Shown here piece by piece: positions 12,266 through 23,384 of a DNA stretch of 64,000 bases; within the stretch, counting starts at the first letter, position 1; every line of letters starts with the position of its first letter. Made by a program: the position numbers and the translations under genes. Origin of the DNA: Merluccius polli (taxonomy: Eukaryota > Chordata > Actinopteri > Gadiformes > Merlucciidae). The stretch spans positions 366,501 through 430,500 of the forward strand of contig JAOPHQ010002844.1 of the NCBI GenBank assembly GCA_030340625.1, read 5' to 3'. The notes below the pieces were generated by a model. It had not been told where the DNA came from. It did no database searches and saw only the letters and a list, made by a program, of their open reading frames with translations.

Positions 12266-12341
12266 TAATAAAGTTTGTTACCAATGATACTCACCTGTGT
12301 TTGTGCTGCTATTGGGTCCTAACCCCACTCGTTACAAATCC

Positions 12342-14099
12342 ACATTAATCCATCCAGGGAATTGTTCTCTATTAATCATTTTATTCTGGTCCGCTTTCGC
12401 CAAAGCATCATGCAGGTCTCTAAGTTATGAACACAAACTTATGAACAATGTTCTGGTTAGTAGTTAAGGTTATAAAATGCTAATTGTAGAAATGTTTACA
12501 TACATACACATAGGTATTAATGGAATATATGAGTGGTTCAGCACTCATAGAAAATATAGTTTTCTTCCACACATTGAGTGGAGAGCATTTCTGTGTCTTC
12601 ACGTCTTTGGTGTTTGTTAGTCCAATGTTTTGTGAATATCTTCCAAGGGCCACGTAGCAGAGAAAGACCTTAGTTTCCAAGACAATAGATACAATCTAGA
12701 TCTTTATCACATTTCAGAAGAAGTTGGACACCTTAATTACCGTGTTCCTATTCCTTGAATAGGAAAAGAAATGCTCAAATATGGACCCAGTATGAGCAGT
12801 GAAAGGCATCATTTAGCCCTAACAAAGGGCCTCAGTAGTATCCCCCTGGCATGGAAATAACATGAAGTGTTGGCTGTAATTGAAGTATTCAGCATGGATG
12901 CAATCTGTTTGTTGATAACAGTCGCTGAATTGATTAGGATTTCTTCAGGCTGCTTGGATTCATTTTCTGTTGCAGTGACGGAAAAAAAGAGCCAATCTTT
13001 GTATTTGTGAATCTGCCACAGAAATGCCAGAGAGAGAGAAAGACACGTGTTTCCACTGAAATTTGAGCATGTCCAAACATGAGCTAGGTAAAACAGTTTT
13101 ACGGCCAATTTGTCTCAAATTCCTGACTAGTCTTGATTCTTTGATTTTTTTTTTTTGTAATGACGTGTTGTGGTGTCTTTTCAAGGGAAAGCACATTTCA
13201 TTAGATTTTTTTGTACAATCACACACTACTTTAAACTAGGTTACTTTGGTTCTCATAATGAAAGTTTGATGATGTTTTTTTTATTTGAACCAGCCAGCTA
13301 GTAGTTCTTATAATGGGTAGTACTAGTTAGAATCATTGAGCAGACATTTGCATTTTGTTCAACTCTTCGTCCCATGAACAAGTACCTTACATAATAACTG
13401 ACAATCTGAATACTCTGCTGGTGTCTACTTTATAACACGTGGATAACAATTTCTATCATTTAGCATTCATAACAGCCATCATCTCTCAACGTGGATATTA
13501 ACATACATATTTGAGACTGTGGAGAGATTTAAATAATGAAATCATCTTTCACAGAGTTCCTTAAAAGAACATATTGAGCAATTATTATTGGAATAGCAAT
13601 TTTGGCCAAATTGAGTGAAAGATAATATTTGAATTCACGGTGCTTCTGGAAGAATTTGAATACATTTCAGTGAGAGTGTAGCTGGAATCTGCTTGAGTGA
13701 ACACTGGGACAAACCAAAGGCCCAAAAATGACACTTCTGTTAAAACAGAAAGATTACCCATAATCCTAGGGGACTAGGCCTTTAGGAAAAAAAATTAAGC
13801 TGTGTCTCAATTCAGGGGCTCTATCCTCCGAAGGCCGCGTCCTTCGCAGTCTGCTAAGGACCACCAAAAGCGTTGTTAAATGAGACGGTCTGGTCTACGG
13901 AGGATTTCCCGTTTGTGTCACCAGCTGTTCCCACCCTTACCCTTGCGTCACAAAGCACCGCTCCTGTCACCTAGCAGCCTTGACAGCTGCACTTGACAAT
14001 CAGGACACAGGCTAGAAATAAAGTCTTATCTTATCTTAACAACAGTTAGGCCTTTTCAAACCAAATGCGAATAATTTGTGCAAATAAATTGCACGTGAA
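12342..14099. other. Intergenic, one repeat fragment
   Basis: It is mostly AT-rich and unremarkable, with no exon recognised. At 13798-13990 there is a repeat starting AAGCTGTGTCTCAATTCAGG, followed by TCCTCCGAAGGCCGCGTCCT. A related sequence in the opposite orientation lies at about 26380-26494. Confidence 0.4.
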
Positions 14100-14111
14100 T
14101 TAAAAAATTGG

Positions 14112-14245
14112 AACCCATCTATCTCTGAGTCTATCCACACTGAACCTATCTATCTCTATGAGTCTATCCACACTGAACCCATCTATCTCTATGAGTCCAT
14201 CCACACCAAACCCATCTATCTCTATGAGTCTATCCACACCGAATC
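14112..14245. repeat. ~33-bp minisatellite, four copies
   Basis: The motif CTATCTCTATGAGTCTATCC followed by ACACYRAACC is repeated four times with small changes. Confidence 0.9.
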
Positions 14246-15182
14246 CAAAACCCGGGGAAGATTTACTTTTCTCTGCAGTTGGTTCGATTTCTGCAAATTT
14301 CGGATGCCAAATAAACACAAATAAAAACAAATAAAATAACGACTTTTGCTCACGCGATCAATAGATTTCCAAAGAGAGTGGACAGGAGGAGGAAACCAAA
14401 GAGAGAGGGAGCGTATGGGCTCACTGTCTTGAACAACCCACCGAGCTCTGGACGTATTATAGGCTGACCATTATAATCAGACTATTAAAGGCCATGCAGT
14501 ATCACATATAATAAACGCATACATACAGTATGATAAACACAGTTTGATTTATACAATGCAAACATATACTAACCCCCTCTGTTCAGTTCAGTCATGAATG
14601 ATGAAAACCCTTGCACACTTGAAATAACGAGCCCATCTCCAGTGTGTAGAGTTGAGTGTGGGTTTATTATATTAACTTTACAGGCCACAACAATTCGTAA
14701 CTTGATTGATTTTTCCACCGCTACGTAATTAATTCATTGCACTGTAAACATACACACATACATTTTCTTCTTCTGCTCTGTTCCTTCTTGCGCTCTCTCA
14801 TATCAATCAAACAGTTGCTCCAGTAGTCCTCCACCAGCAAACGTTAATTTTCGGTGGACACATGGAGGTGGTTATTCGTGTCGGTCTTGGTGTGAAAGGT
14901 TTGAACGTGAATATTCGTCAACGAATATTCCGCATTTTCGTTTCATCCCTGGTGTGTTAAGTGTTACCGGTCCAGCAATCCCCTTCAAGAAGGTGGCCAT
15001 GTGGGTACCTGTGGGGGGCTGTGACGTAGTTCCAGGGCGCGGGATTGAAGAGCACATGATTCATGCTACCGAGGATGAGAGAGAACAGTCAGAGAACAGT
15101 GTCTATGGGAGCTCAGGGCTACAGCATAACAACCAAAGGCCGTGCATTGTATTCTCTACGAAAGTGGAAATAAAGTTCCTGT
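14246..15182. other. Intergenic, nothing firm
   Basis: No coding exon is recognised. A palindromic GAATATTCGTCAACGAATATTC lies at about 14911 and may be a terminus of a hAT-like fragment, but no partner was found. Confidence 0.25.
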
Positions 15183-15716
15183 TTAAAGGGGCACTTGGCA
15201 ACTTTTTCAACTTAATAAACCCGTCTGGAAATCATTTGGATGGTTAAATGGTCTGGTCCGGTGTTAATGGTGACTATCCCCGCTCCCCCCAGCGCCCCCA
15301 GGTCGAAAACCAGCCTTGCAACTTTGGGACTACCATCCCGGTAAATTGGAAATGAGAAGTATTGCGAGAAGCGAGAACGAGCGAGAAACACGAACTGCTT
15401 TACGGCAATTCAACATAAACACACACGCCCCCCTCAATAACGGTTAATCACGCCGGCTATACATGTCAATGTTCTATGATACAGTGTATAATGTATTTCC
15501 CACCTCGGTAGACATCGCGCCACACGAAAAAGTCCGGCAACAAATGCACATGAGCAGCGGTAGAAAGGGGGAGGAGGGTGCCGCAACTGAGTTTTTTTAT
15601 GACAGTGTTGTGTAATATACGTCCCAGACCTGTAGGGGGAGCTCATTGAGAAAACATGCGATGACAAAAGTGAAAACCAGCGAAGAAATGGCTAGAGTTG
15701 CCAAGTTCCCCTTTAA
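15183..15716. mobile_element. TTAA-target MITE (T2/Kolobok-like)
   Basis: The ends TTAAAGGGGCACTTGGCAAC and (reverse complement of the right) TTAAAGGGGAACTTGGCAAC match 19 of 20, with TTAA at both borders. The 534-bp body has no transposase. It directly abuts the gypsy remnant that starts around 15.76 kb. Confidence 0.65.
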
Positions 15717-15849
15717 CGAACGTCTTCACAATATCTCTGGCGTCCTTTTTTAGTAGAGTGGTCTGGACAGCTAGGCTAGTTACGAGCCAGGCTAAATCAG
15801 TCTACAGAAACAGTGCGCTCCGAACTACAGTACGTGGAAATGCTAATGT

Positions 15850-16334
15850 GCTGGCATGTGGGAAGCCAGTGGGGGTAGCTGTTGGGCCCACCGACCTGCC
15901 AGAGAGAGCGCCAAGATTTCACCAACAGTGGCGACCCAAGAAAAACAATGTAAAAATGAACTGGGGGGAGGTTATCTGCCACAACTGCTCTGGTGTCGGA
16001 CATTTGCAGAAAACCTGCTCTTCTCCCCGACAGCCAAAACAGCATGCCCCGAGTGTCAGTATGACCCCAGCACCGGATCCAGGTACAGTTGTCATCTGTA
16101 CCAAGAGCCAGAAAGAGGAGATGAGTGTTCGTATACGGATACATGGACTGGAAATGCCCCTGAGTCCAGACCCCCAATACAGCCATCCATCGCACAGATC
16201 TTGCAGGGCATCGGCCCTTGGTGGTTTGGCAGTCCTGGGGGAAGTCATTCTACCAGTACATGCTGGGAGCAAAGTTACTAATGTGAACTTCATCTTGGCT
16301 GACACAGCTGAGAGTACTGAGGTTATCCTGGGGC
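15850..16334 (+). pseudogene. Gypsy gag nucleocapsid/protease fragment, 5' of the hAT insertion
   Basis: The frame contains a CCHC knuckle, C-X2-C-X4-H-X4-C, in ICHNCSGVGHLQKTC at about 15980-16020, after a basic stretch. The following protease region lacks a visible D-T/S-G active site: the reading is disturbed around 16150-16200. It ends at the hAT target site CCTGGGGC. The same frame resumes at 23385, so the insertion fell within protease-coding sequence. Confidence 0.65.
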
Positions 16335-16690
16335 CAGGGGTCGCGTTAACCGAATATTTTCCGTCATTGACCGTTTTTTTTAAATGGTGACGGAAAAATC
16401 TGAGGGCCATCCGTCATTTTGACAGATTGCATTTCACACCCTGACCACTTGGTGGCGATGAGCATATTAATTGGCTCTTGTAGAAGAAGAAAAGTAGAAA
16501 AGAAAATAAATGTCACGGTAGTTGAGTGTTGAAACATTTGAAACAACAAACCCACTTGAAACATTTGATTATGCGCAAGCGGGCACGCACTTCAAGTCCA
16601 TGCGGACCAGGAGGAAGGTGGACCTAGAAGCCCCACGTCACGCAAATTATTCACGATCGCGCCGCCGTGAAAACTTGTCCGCCTGGCGGC

Positions 16691-16774
16691 GTGTTGACTA
16701 GTGGATCAACTAGCTCCCGCGTGTTGACTAGTGGATCAACTAGCTCCTGCGTGTTGACTAGTGGATCAACTAGC
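16691..16774. repeat. 30-bp tandem repeat within hAT A (left)
   Basis: Three copies of a unit beginning GTGTTGACTAGTGGATCAAC start at 16691, 16721 and 16751. The third is cut by the hAT B insertion. Confidence 0.9.
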
Positions 16775-17063
16775 CTGGGCTGGACTGGCCATCGGGCATA
16801 CCGGGCAATGCCCGAAGGGCCGATGCACATATTTGGGCCGGCCCAGGACTGTCATAATAAAACTTTTTTTTTTTTAAAGTATATAGTTTTTAATCAACCG
16901 CAACGGTATCTGAGACACGAAACGTGGCCCATTGGTTGATTTTCTTGAAGGACATTGGGCTAGTCCAATGAAATCTCTCAGCTCTCATTGGCCCGCCCCT
17001 CCCCTCCCTCCTGATCATTTGTCCTGAACGGAGGTGGAGGGAGTGTGGTGGCTGTAGTCGAGA

Positions 17064-17411
17064 TTGACGGAAAAAAACAAAAACGGAAGGGGGGACCAGA
17101 AAAGCTCAGGGGGAAAAAAAATGAAAATATTGAAAGAGGACGCAGCAAAATGTGCTAAAATAACTGACATGTTTGCTGCTACCACAAGCTCGGCGACGGC
17201 GGTTGTCGCCGGGTCGAGTGCAGTAGTCCTGGACCCGGACCCGGCGGCGGCGAGTGCACAGGTGGTGGTTGTCGGAGAGGTAGTGGAGGAGGAGAAGGAG
17301 GGAGAGGATGATGATGACGACGAGAGAGATGTGACCCAGCAGCAGCAGGGACAGATTGAGGTCAGAGCAGCTACTGAAATGTTAGGAGAATCAACGTGGC
17401 ATCAACAATGA
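17064..17411 (+). CDS. hAT B transposase, probable 5' exon
   Basis: A 115-codon frame starts at an ATG 290 bp inside the hAT B left end. The product is lysine-rich at the N-terminus, then Ala/Val-rich, then strongly acidic (a DDDDD run around residues 83-87), followed by a QQQQ run. Comparable low-complexity leaders precede the zinc finger in ZMYM1-like hAT transposases. The main coding part starts near 18848 after a pyrimidine stretch ending in CAG, so an intron of about 1.4 kb is inferred, now enlarged by the hAT at 17898-18790. The splice donor is not certain. Confidence 0.45.
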   Translation: MTEKNKNGRGDQKSSGGKKMKILKEDAAKCAKITDMFAATTSSATAVVAGSSAVVLDPDPAAASAQVVVVGEVVEEEKEGEDDDDDERDVTQQQQGQIEVRAATEMLGESTWHQQ

Positions 17412-17666
17412 AAATGTTATTGGATGTGTACACTAAACAGTATCTGGGGAAATTGTAGGCTTATATGCAAATGCTCAACCTAGGAAATTATTATAGGCTA
17501 CATTACTAATTTTATTTAGTCAGACTTAAAACATACATAATAATAGCAGGGTTTATGTATACACACACACACATGTAGGCTAAGAAATTATTACAGGACT
17601 CGTTTTATTAAGTCAGACTTAAAACATGCATAATAATAGCAGCTTATAGGGTTTTGTGCACAACCT

Positions 17667-17671
17667 TGTTC

Positions 17672-17705
<34 letters not shown>
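17667..17705. repeat. (TG)n microsatellite
   Basis: TG units lie in the presumed intron of the hAT B transposase gene. Confidence 0.9.
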
Positions 17706-17707
<2 letters not shown>

Positions 17708-17897
17708 ATGTATGAACTGCCTTTATAGCCTTTGTTGTCAAATAATGCTTTGAGTAGATTTGGTGTCCAACTTAGTGTTATTTATTTTAGCTTGCCATAA
17801 AGTTATAGTTTGCAGGTGTTGCAGCTTACAGTTATTATCACATAATATTAGTGAAACATTGCTTTTCTGAAATGGATGATTAATCATTGGTAAACAG

Positions 17898-18790
17898 TAG
17901 GGATGAGCGAGTACAGCATTATCTGTATCTGTATCTGTTAACCATATGAATTATCTGTATCTGTATCTGTACTCGGAGTGGGCGGGGCCTAACCCGGAAG
18001 TGGGCGGGATGTAACCCGGAAGTGGGTTGGGTTGTCTTGAAATGAGCAAGGTTTTAACCGGTATGTTATTTTAAGCATGCAATTGATATGGGTTGATCAG
18101 AAATTGTTATTTATTGCTGATTAGAAAACTATTTACAGGACAGCATCAGCATTGAAAAAACAAAACAAAAAACTCAGACGACCGGCAGGGAGAGGGAGAG
18201 AGAGAGTGTGTGTGTGTGTGTGTATGTGTGTGTAGCTTGATTTCCAATATTTATACCACTACTAGCTTTATTTTTTCACAAAATACAGCAAGAAAGTGTC
18301 GGACACCGTGCGTGAAGTAAAAAAAAACTGGTTAGAGCCAGGCAGCCAGATGACGGTTAAAAAAAGAAAAAGAAAAAAAAATCTCCGACAGGCAGAGACG
18401 CAACGAGAGTCGGCACCACGTCTGAACGAACCCACGTTTACCAGAACTCTACTGGTTCATAAGTAAGTACCAACCTAAGTAATAACAAACCTGAAGCTGA
18501 AGAAACCCTAAACATTAATGGAAAACGACCCGCGAACCTGAGTGACTGAGGGAGAGACAGAGAGCTGTTCTGTTTGTGAGTGATCAGAGCGGGACACAAC
18601 AACACATCTGCATTGTGTAGGGGAGGGGCGCTGTAGCCTATCACAGAACGCTGACACAGTCAGCTACCCAATGAGGATTTTCATTCAATCCGAGCACAGA
18701 TATTGACTCGTATTACTCGTATAATACTCGTACTCGGCAAAAGTGCTTTATCCGGATACTCGTTTCAGCCGAGTATCCGGCTCAACTCTA
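17898..18790. mobile_element. hAT-type element C inside hAT B, TSD GTAAACAG
   Basis: The left end TAGGGATGAGC and the reverse complement of the right end TAGAGTTGAGC differ at two of 11 bases, flanked by exact GTAAACAG at 17890-17897 and 18791-18798. The subterminal regions carry short repeated motifs (TATCTGTATCTG on the left, ACTCGTAT on the right). There is no transposase in its 893 bp. Confidence 0.8.
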
Positions 18791-20778
18791 GTAAACAGAG
18801 AAGAAACACTCGTGACACTAACATCCCTGCCTCTCTCTCTTTCTCAGTGTTTAGTCAAGCTATGCTGTTGAAATGGGAGTGGAGGAGTCAGATCAGGCAG
18901 TTGTAGACTATTTTAGTCGCCCTTCTTCCACACAGAGGAATTATTTTTTTAAGTTTCATCCTCAACAGAATTCCACAAACCCTGTCACCCAGAGGCTCTT
19001 TGTTAGAATGGACGGCATGGCATGGAAATGGCTGACTTATTGTGGTCAACGTCATGCTTTATTTTGTTTTGTTTGCCTTGCTTTTAGCAAGCCCAATGAT
19101 CCAAGTGCTTTCATTAGAGGCATGACAGACTAGAGGCATGTGCACCAAAGAATAGAGGAGCATGAGAGAAACATGGCACATAGACAGTGTGCTGAGGCAT
19201 ATTTTTTAAACTGCTCCAGTGCAAGCATTGGTCACCTCCTTGAGGGAAGACAGCTGACAGGACACCATGAGCAGGTTAAGAAGAGACGTCAGGTGTTGGA
19301 ACGTGTAGTGGAGGTTGTCAAAGTCATAGGAAAGAGAGGCTTGAGCTACAGGCACGAGCACAATGAAGCTGCGTACACCTTGGACATCGACAGTCTTGAC
19401 CATGGCAATTTCTTAGAGCTAATTATATTGTTGGGGAAATATGATATGTGCTTAAAAGAGCACCTCAGCAGTGTAATTGAAAAAAGTAAGCAGAGCCATA
19501 CTTCAGGCACACAAGGCAGAGGTTCGCTGTTAACCCTCCTGTCAAAGACAACTGTAAATGCTGTAATTGATGCTATCAAGCATTTAATTGAAGAGAACAT
19601 CTCTGCAGAAATTAAGAAAGCAGGATTTTTTTCCGTGCAGCTTGACACAATGCAAAACATTACTGTAAAAGATCAGTGTTCAGTGATTTTGAGATATGTC
19701 ACTGATGCAGTACATGAAAGGCTGGTTGCAGTCGTACCATGCTGCACAACTACCAGACAGTCGTTTGTGACTCTGTTAACTGAAGTCCTTGAGCGTCTGA
19801 AATTGGACATAGGCCTGTGCATCGGCAACTCCACAGATGGAGCCTCTAATATTATCAGGGTCAGTACAGAGGTTTCTCTGCATTAATGGCATCCAAAAAC
19901 CCCACCCATCAGCATGTGTGGTGCTATGTACATGTCCTGAACCTCGTGTTGTCTGATACCACCCATTGTGTCATTGAAAGTGGATCACTTTTTGACCTAC
20001 TGAACGACATTGCTGTTTTCATCAGGGAATCATACACAAGAGTGAATGTGTGGGAGACCGAGAGCCAGGGCAAGAGGCACAAACGCATTTCACCGATTGG
20101 AGACACGAGATGGTGGGCCAAACATGATGCCTTGAGGAAGGTTTTCAGAAACTATGGCAGACCTGATGGTGGCCTTTTTGTTGAAGTGGTGTCCACACTC
20201 TCTGCCATAATGAATCTGAAGACACTTGCATCAAGTGCACAAAACAAAGCCAGAGGATACCAACACAGTTTACTCCGATATGAAACTGTGCTAACAGCTC
20301 AGTTATTCCTCCGCATTTTTGAGCTCACCTCACCACTATCAAAATACCTACAGACCGAAGGATTGGACATCCTCTCAGCAAATAGAATGGTCACCACAAC
20401 ACAAGATTCACTGAAAAAGATAGCAAGAGATTTCTCTGCTGTCAAAGATGCAGCTGACTGTTTTGTCCATTGGGCAAATGAAAAGTTAGAGGAGCAGGAA
20501 GAACTAGATTTGGAAGTGGAGGCTGCACTGCCTCAGAAAAGGGTGAGGAAGAAGAAAGTCTTGCCAGGAGAGATGGCCCAGGATGAAAGCCTCAGTGATT
20601 TAGAAAAGGCCTATGAGGTCAATGTTCACCACCAGATTCTTGATACAGCCGCCGAGGCCCTTCACAAAAGATTCCTCACCCATGGCACGCTGTACTCGGA
20701 TTTATCCCTCCTACATCCTAAAAACTTCCACCTCATACACACCAGTACTCTCCCCGAATCTGCACTTGCAGAACTCAG

Positions 20779-21993
20779 TAATGATGGCTCGTTCGCGAAC
20801 GAATCAGTTCGAACGAACGACTCTTTAAAGTGAACGAACTGACCTCATTCGCCACTCTCGTTCGACTCGTTCGTCGTCGCTCGTCTCGTTCGCTGAGTCC
20901 CTGACGCGCTGCTGATTCGCGACGCTGATTCACGAGTCGCGAGTCGTTCGCTGACTGTGATTGACTCGAGGACTGAGACGTCACGACTCACGAGAGCCAG
21001 CCAATCGTGCCTTTTACATTTAAATATCAGTGAAATGGTAAATGCATGCTGTCTTTGTATTTTCCTTGTCATGCCAGATTAATAAAATATTTGAATGTCT
21101 CGTCAATCTGTCTCGTTGCACACGACCCGGCCGGGACCCCCACCTTGGTGGATCTTGGTCTTGAGTGGGGGTGGCCAATGGCCATCTTCACAATAGTAAA
21201 TAAAATATGCCCAGAATAAACACAACTGTACATCATTAACTTTTAAACTCATCATTGCTAAATCAAGTCTATTATCTTGCTGATATATTAAACATCCAAT
21301 AATCTACTACGCCCCCCCCCCCGCATCCCGCTGCGTTTGGTTTGTCTAACTTTACCTTGAATTGGGGGAACGGGGCATTTTGATCCTGACATGTCATTAT
21401 GCATACATTAAATAAATCTGTTGAACTCAAATTAAATACATATGTTAACATATTCAACCAGACACAATGTTGTATTTGCTATTATTCACACATTTATTAA
21501 CACCATCAACCCCCCTCCTCCCACCTTTCAGGATAAAGTGAGCTCGAGCTGACGTGCAGGGCCCAGGCAACAATATCCCGATTCCGAACACAAAGCGCTC
21601 CTCAGCTGAAAGGAACTTAGTTAATGTTGTGTTGATTGATAACCATTTGCACCACTGCACGATTGTGAATCATGATTTCGTGATTAGTTAGTAAATGAGA
21701 ACGAGGGAGTCTGACCGAGACCGACTCAGCTGCATTCGTGATTTGTTTGAATGTTGTGAACGAGGGAGGAGCCGAGTCTGACCGACTCGGCTGTCATTCG
21801 CCGTTCGCAAATGACAGCCGAGTCGTTCGCGATTCGCGAATGAGAACGAGGGACGGAGGGAGGAGCTGAGTCTGAACGACTCAGTGAATGATTCACCGCT
21901 ACCGGAAACACGACTGAACGAACGAACGACTCTTTGTGGCGAACTGAACAACGCGGACTGATTCGCGCAAACGAATCATGAAATCCACCACTA
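20779..21993. mobile_element. hAT-type element D inside the hAT B transposase, TSD GAACTCAG
   Basis: Left end TAATGATGG and right end CCACCACTA (reverse complement TAGTGGTGG) are flanked by GAACTCAG at 20771-20778 and 21994-22001. A matching A extends the duplication to 9 bp. Both subterminal regions are packed with GAACGA/CGACTC motifs in inverted orientation. Its 1215 bp contain no transposase. Confidence 0.85.
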
Positions 21994-22319
21994 GAACTCA
22001 GCAAATGCCTAGTTGTGTATGACAGCAGGGCAACTGTTGCCAATCTACAAATTTAACTGAAAAACTTGGCACAGCAATGGGACAGGCTGGTACAATCACC
22101 CTTGGATGACTACTCAACTAGAGCAGTTAAAGAGATCAGATCAGATGATCAAGAAGAGGTGGACATAACAAGCAAAACCTGTGTGTCTTGCAAAGCGTGC
22201 CGTGTGTGCTGCTACAAAATCCTTCTCAGATTTAACATGCTGACTCATGCATACCCCCTACTTGGGTTGGCATACACATTTTTGCTGACCCTGTCAATAA
22301 CTCAGGTAGCCTGTGAGCG

Positions 22320-22465
22320 GCAATCGCGCGCTAGCACCCCCCCCCCCCCCCCCCCCCCCCCCGCCCCCCCCCCCGTTGACAATTGCGCGCTAGCACCCCC
22401 CCCCTTGACAATCGCGCAAATTAATCTCGCACAGGGCCTCGCTCCCCCCTGGGGACGGGCCTGGT
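22320..22465. repeat. C-tract repeat inserted in hAT B transposase C-terminus
   Basis: Two or three copies of TTGACAATYGCGCGCTAGCA are followed by C-runs of up to about 30. This is the same family as the 7604-7883 MITE interior. Transposase coding sequence is present on both sides, but the segment between is shorter than expected, so the event removed coding DNA. No target duplication was found. Confidence 0.6.
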
Positions 22466-23045
22466 CCTCGTGTCCCTTGATACTGACACAGTCATTGATA
22501 GAGTTGCAGACAACAGTGAATTACTGAAGAGTAATTCACAGAGAGTTAAAATAAGCTATTATCTCTTTGTTCAACTAAAGATTATATACCTTAACTGATC
22601 CCTGCTCTCTTTCTTTCCTTTGTCTGCATCTCTCTCTCTCTCTCTTTCTTACTGTAGGCCTAATTGTCTTATTTGTGTAAACTGTATGTTTAATTAAACA
22701 CTGAAAAGACACCTCTAGCAGTGTTTCTTTGACAACCACTTTCACTTCAAGATGGGAATTGTGGCACTGTGGCCATCTCCCCCAAGAAGAAGGTCTCTGT
22801 GAGTAGTGAAAGAGCGTATCAATTTTTTTAACATGGTTACTCTCTTCCATGTAGGCTACTGCACTTTATTTTAATTTTTGAAACTTCACAATGTGCACAT
22901 GCATCCTCTGGTATGGCGTGTGCTTACACATATCGTGTAAATCACCATGGTGGGCCGCCAGGGATCAAAAATACCAGGGCCATTTTTTGGTCCCAGTCCA
23001 GCCCTGCAACTAGCTCCCGCCCGCATTGTGGTGATGAATCACCGT

Positions 23046-23145
23046 CAAGCCCCACTATACGCGAATTATCCGCGTGATGTCAGTGAAGCCCCACTATACG
23101 CAAATTATCTGCGTGATGACGGTGAAGCCCCACTATACGCGAATT
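23046..23145. repeat. 39-bp tandem repeat within hAT A (right)
   Basis: The unit AAGCCCCACTATACGCGAAT plus TATCCGCGTGATG is repeated 2.7 times. A related GAAGCCCCACGTCACGCAAAT occurs on the left side of hAT A at 16627. Confidence 0.85.
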
Positions 23146-23384
23146 GGCCAATATTCTTACATATTCTTCTGCTTGATGTGTGTATCCATGGTGTGAATTA
23201 TTTGTTCAGCTTGTTTGGACTGAATATTAATTAAAAATGAATTAAAATTAAATGCTATTGAACATATTATTATCATTTAAAAAATTAAAGTGACTGGTAA
23301 AAATAGATTATGACGGGATTTTTATGACCCTATCAGTCAAAATGACGGACAACGAAAAAGTCTAGCGCAACCTCTGCCTGGGGC

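Larger units (their letters stand above)
10261..12336 (+). mobile_element. LTR-bounded, internally deleted Ty3/gypsy chromovirus-like element, TSD AATCC
   Basis: The 2076-bp unit starts TGTCACGGTTTG and ends CTCGTTACA, flanked by AATCC at 10256-10260 and 12337-12341. The first about 225 bp look like the 5' portion of an LTR. The last about 330 bp look like its 3' portion: a 78-bp minisatellite, AATAAA at about 12268, then a TGTGCTGCTATTGGGTCC tail. Between them lies coding sequence for part of gag, protease and a chromodomain. So instead of two full LTRs there is a single LTR-like frame with coding DNA inside, joined near the minisatellite unit on both sides. Reverse transcriptase, RNase H and integrase are absent. 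It was either mobilised in this form or collapsed after insertion. Confidence 0.75.
18848..22598 (+). pseudogene. hAT B transposase (ZMYM1/DUF4371 type), disrupted
   Basis: The reading begins in a TTF-type zinc-finger region (FFKFHPQQ, then WLTYCGQRHALFCFVCLAFS, about 18950-19085). A single in-frame TAG at 19131-19133 interrupts it where family members usually have Trp. The frame continues through the DUF4371/catalytic core: an Asp in VQLDTMQ (about 19640) and another in GNSTDGASN (about 19830). A frameshift near 19855 moves it to the frame of 19886-20778, with the RW motif (GDTRWWAKHDAL, about 20100). The hAT D insertion splits it at 20779; the same frame resumes after 21994. The hAT dimerisation region reaches VACER (about 22315), where about 145 bp of C-rich repeat replaces the expected SFS-containing helix. 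The C-terminus resumes at about 22466 and stops at 22596-22598. At least four lesions make it a pseudogene. Confidence 0.85.
16775..23006 (+). mobile_element. hAT element B with transposase gene, TSD CAACTAGC
   Basis: Left end CTGGGCTGGACTGG and right end (reverse complement) CAGGGCTGGACTGG differ at one of 14 bases. They are flanked by exact CAACTAGC at 16767-16774 and 23007-23014. The 6232-bp span contains a spliced-looking transposase gene of the ZMYM1/DUF4371 hAT type, and three later insertions (17898-18790, 20779-21993, about 22320-22465). Without them it would be about 4 kb, a normal size for an autonomous hAT. Confidence 0.85.
16335..23376. mobile_element. hAT-type element A, TSD CCTGGGGC, split by hAT B
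   Basis: Left end CAGGGGTCGCGTTA and right end (reverse complement) CAGAGGTTGCGCTA are flanked by exact CCTGGGGC at 16327-16334 and 23377-23384. Subterminal CCGTCATTTTGAC motifs occur inverted on both sides. Its own sequence is only 16335-16774 plus 23015-23376 (about 0.8 kb), without coding capacity. It carries short tandem repeats next to the site where hAT B landed. It is a non-autonomous element. Confidence 0.8.
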
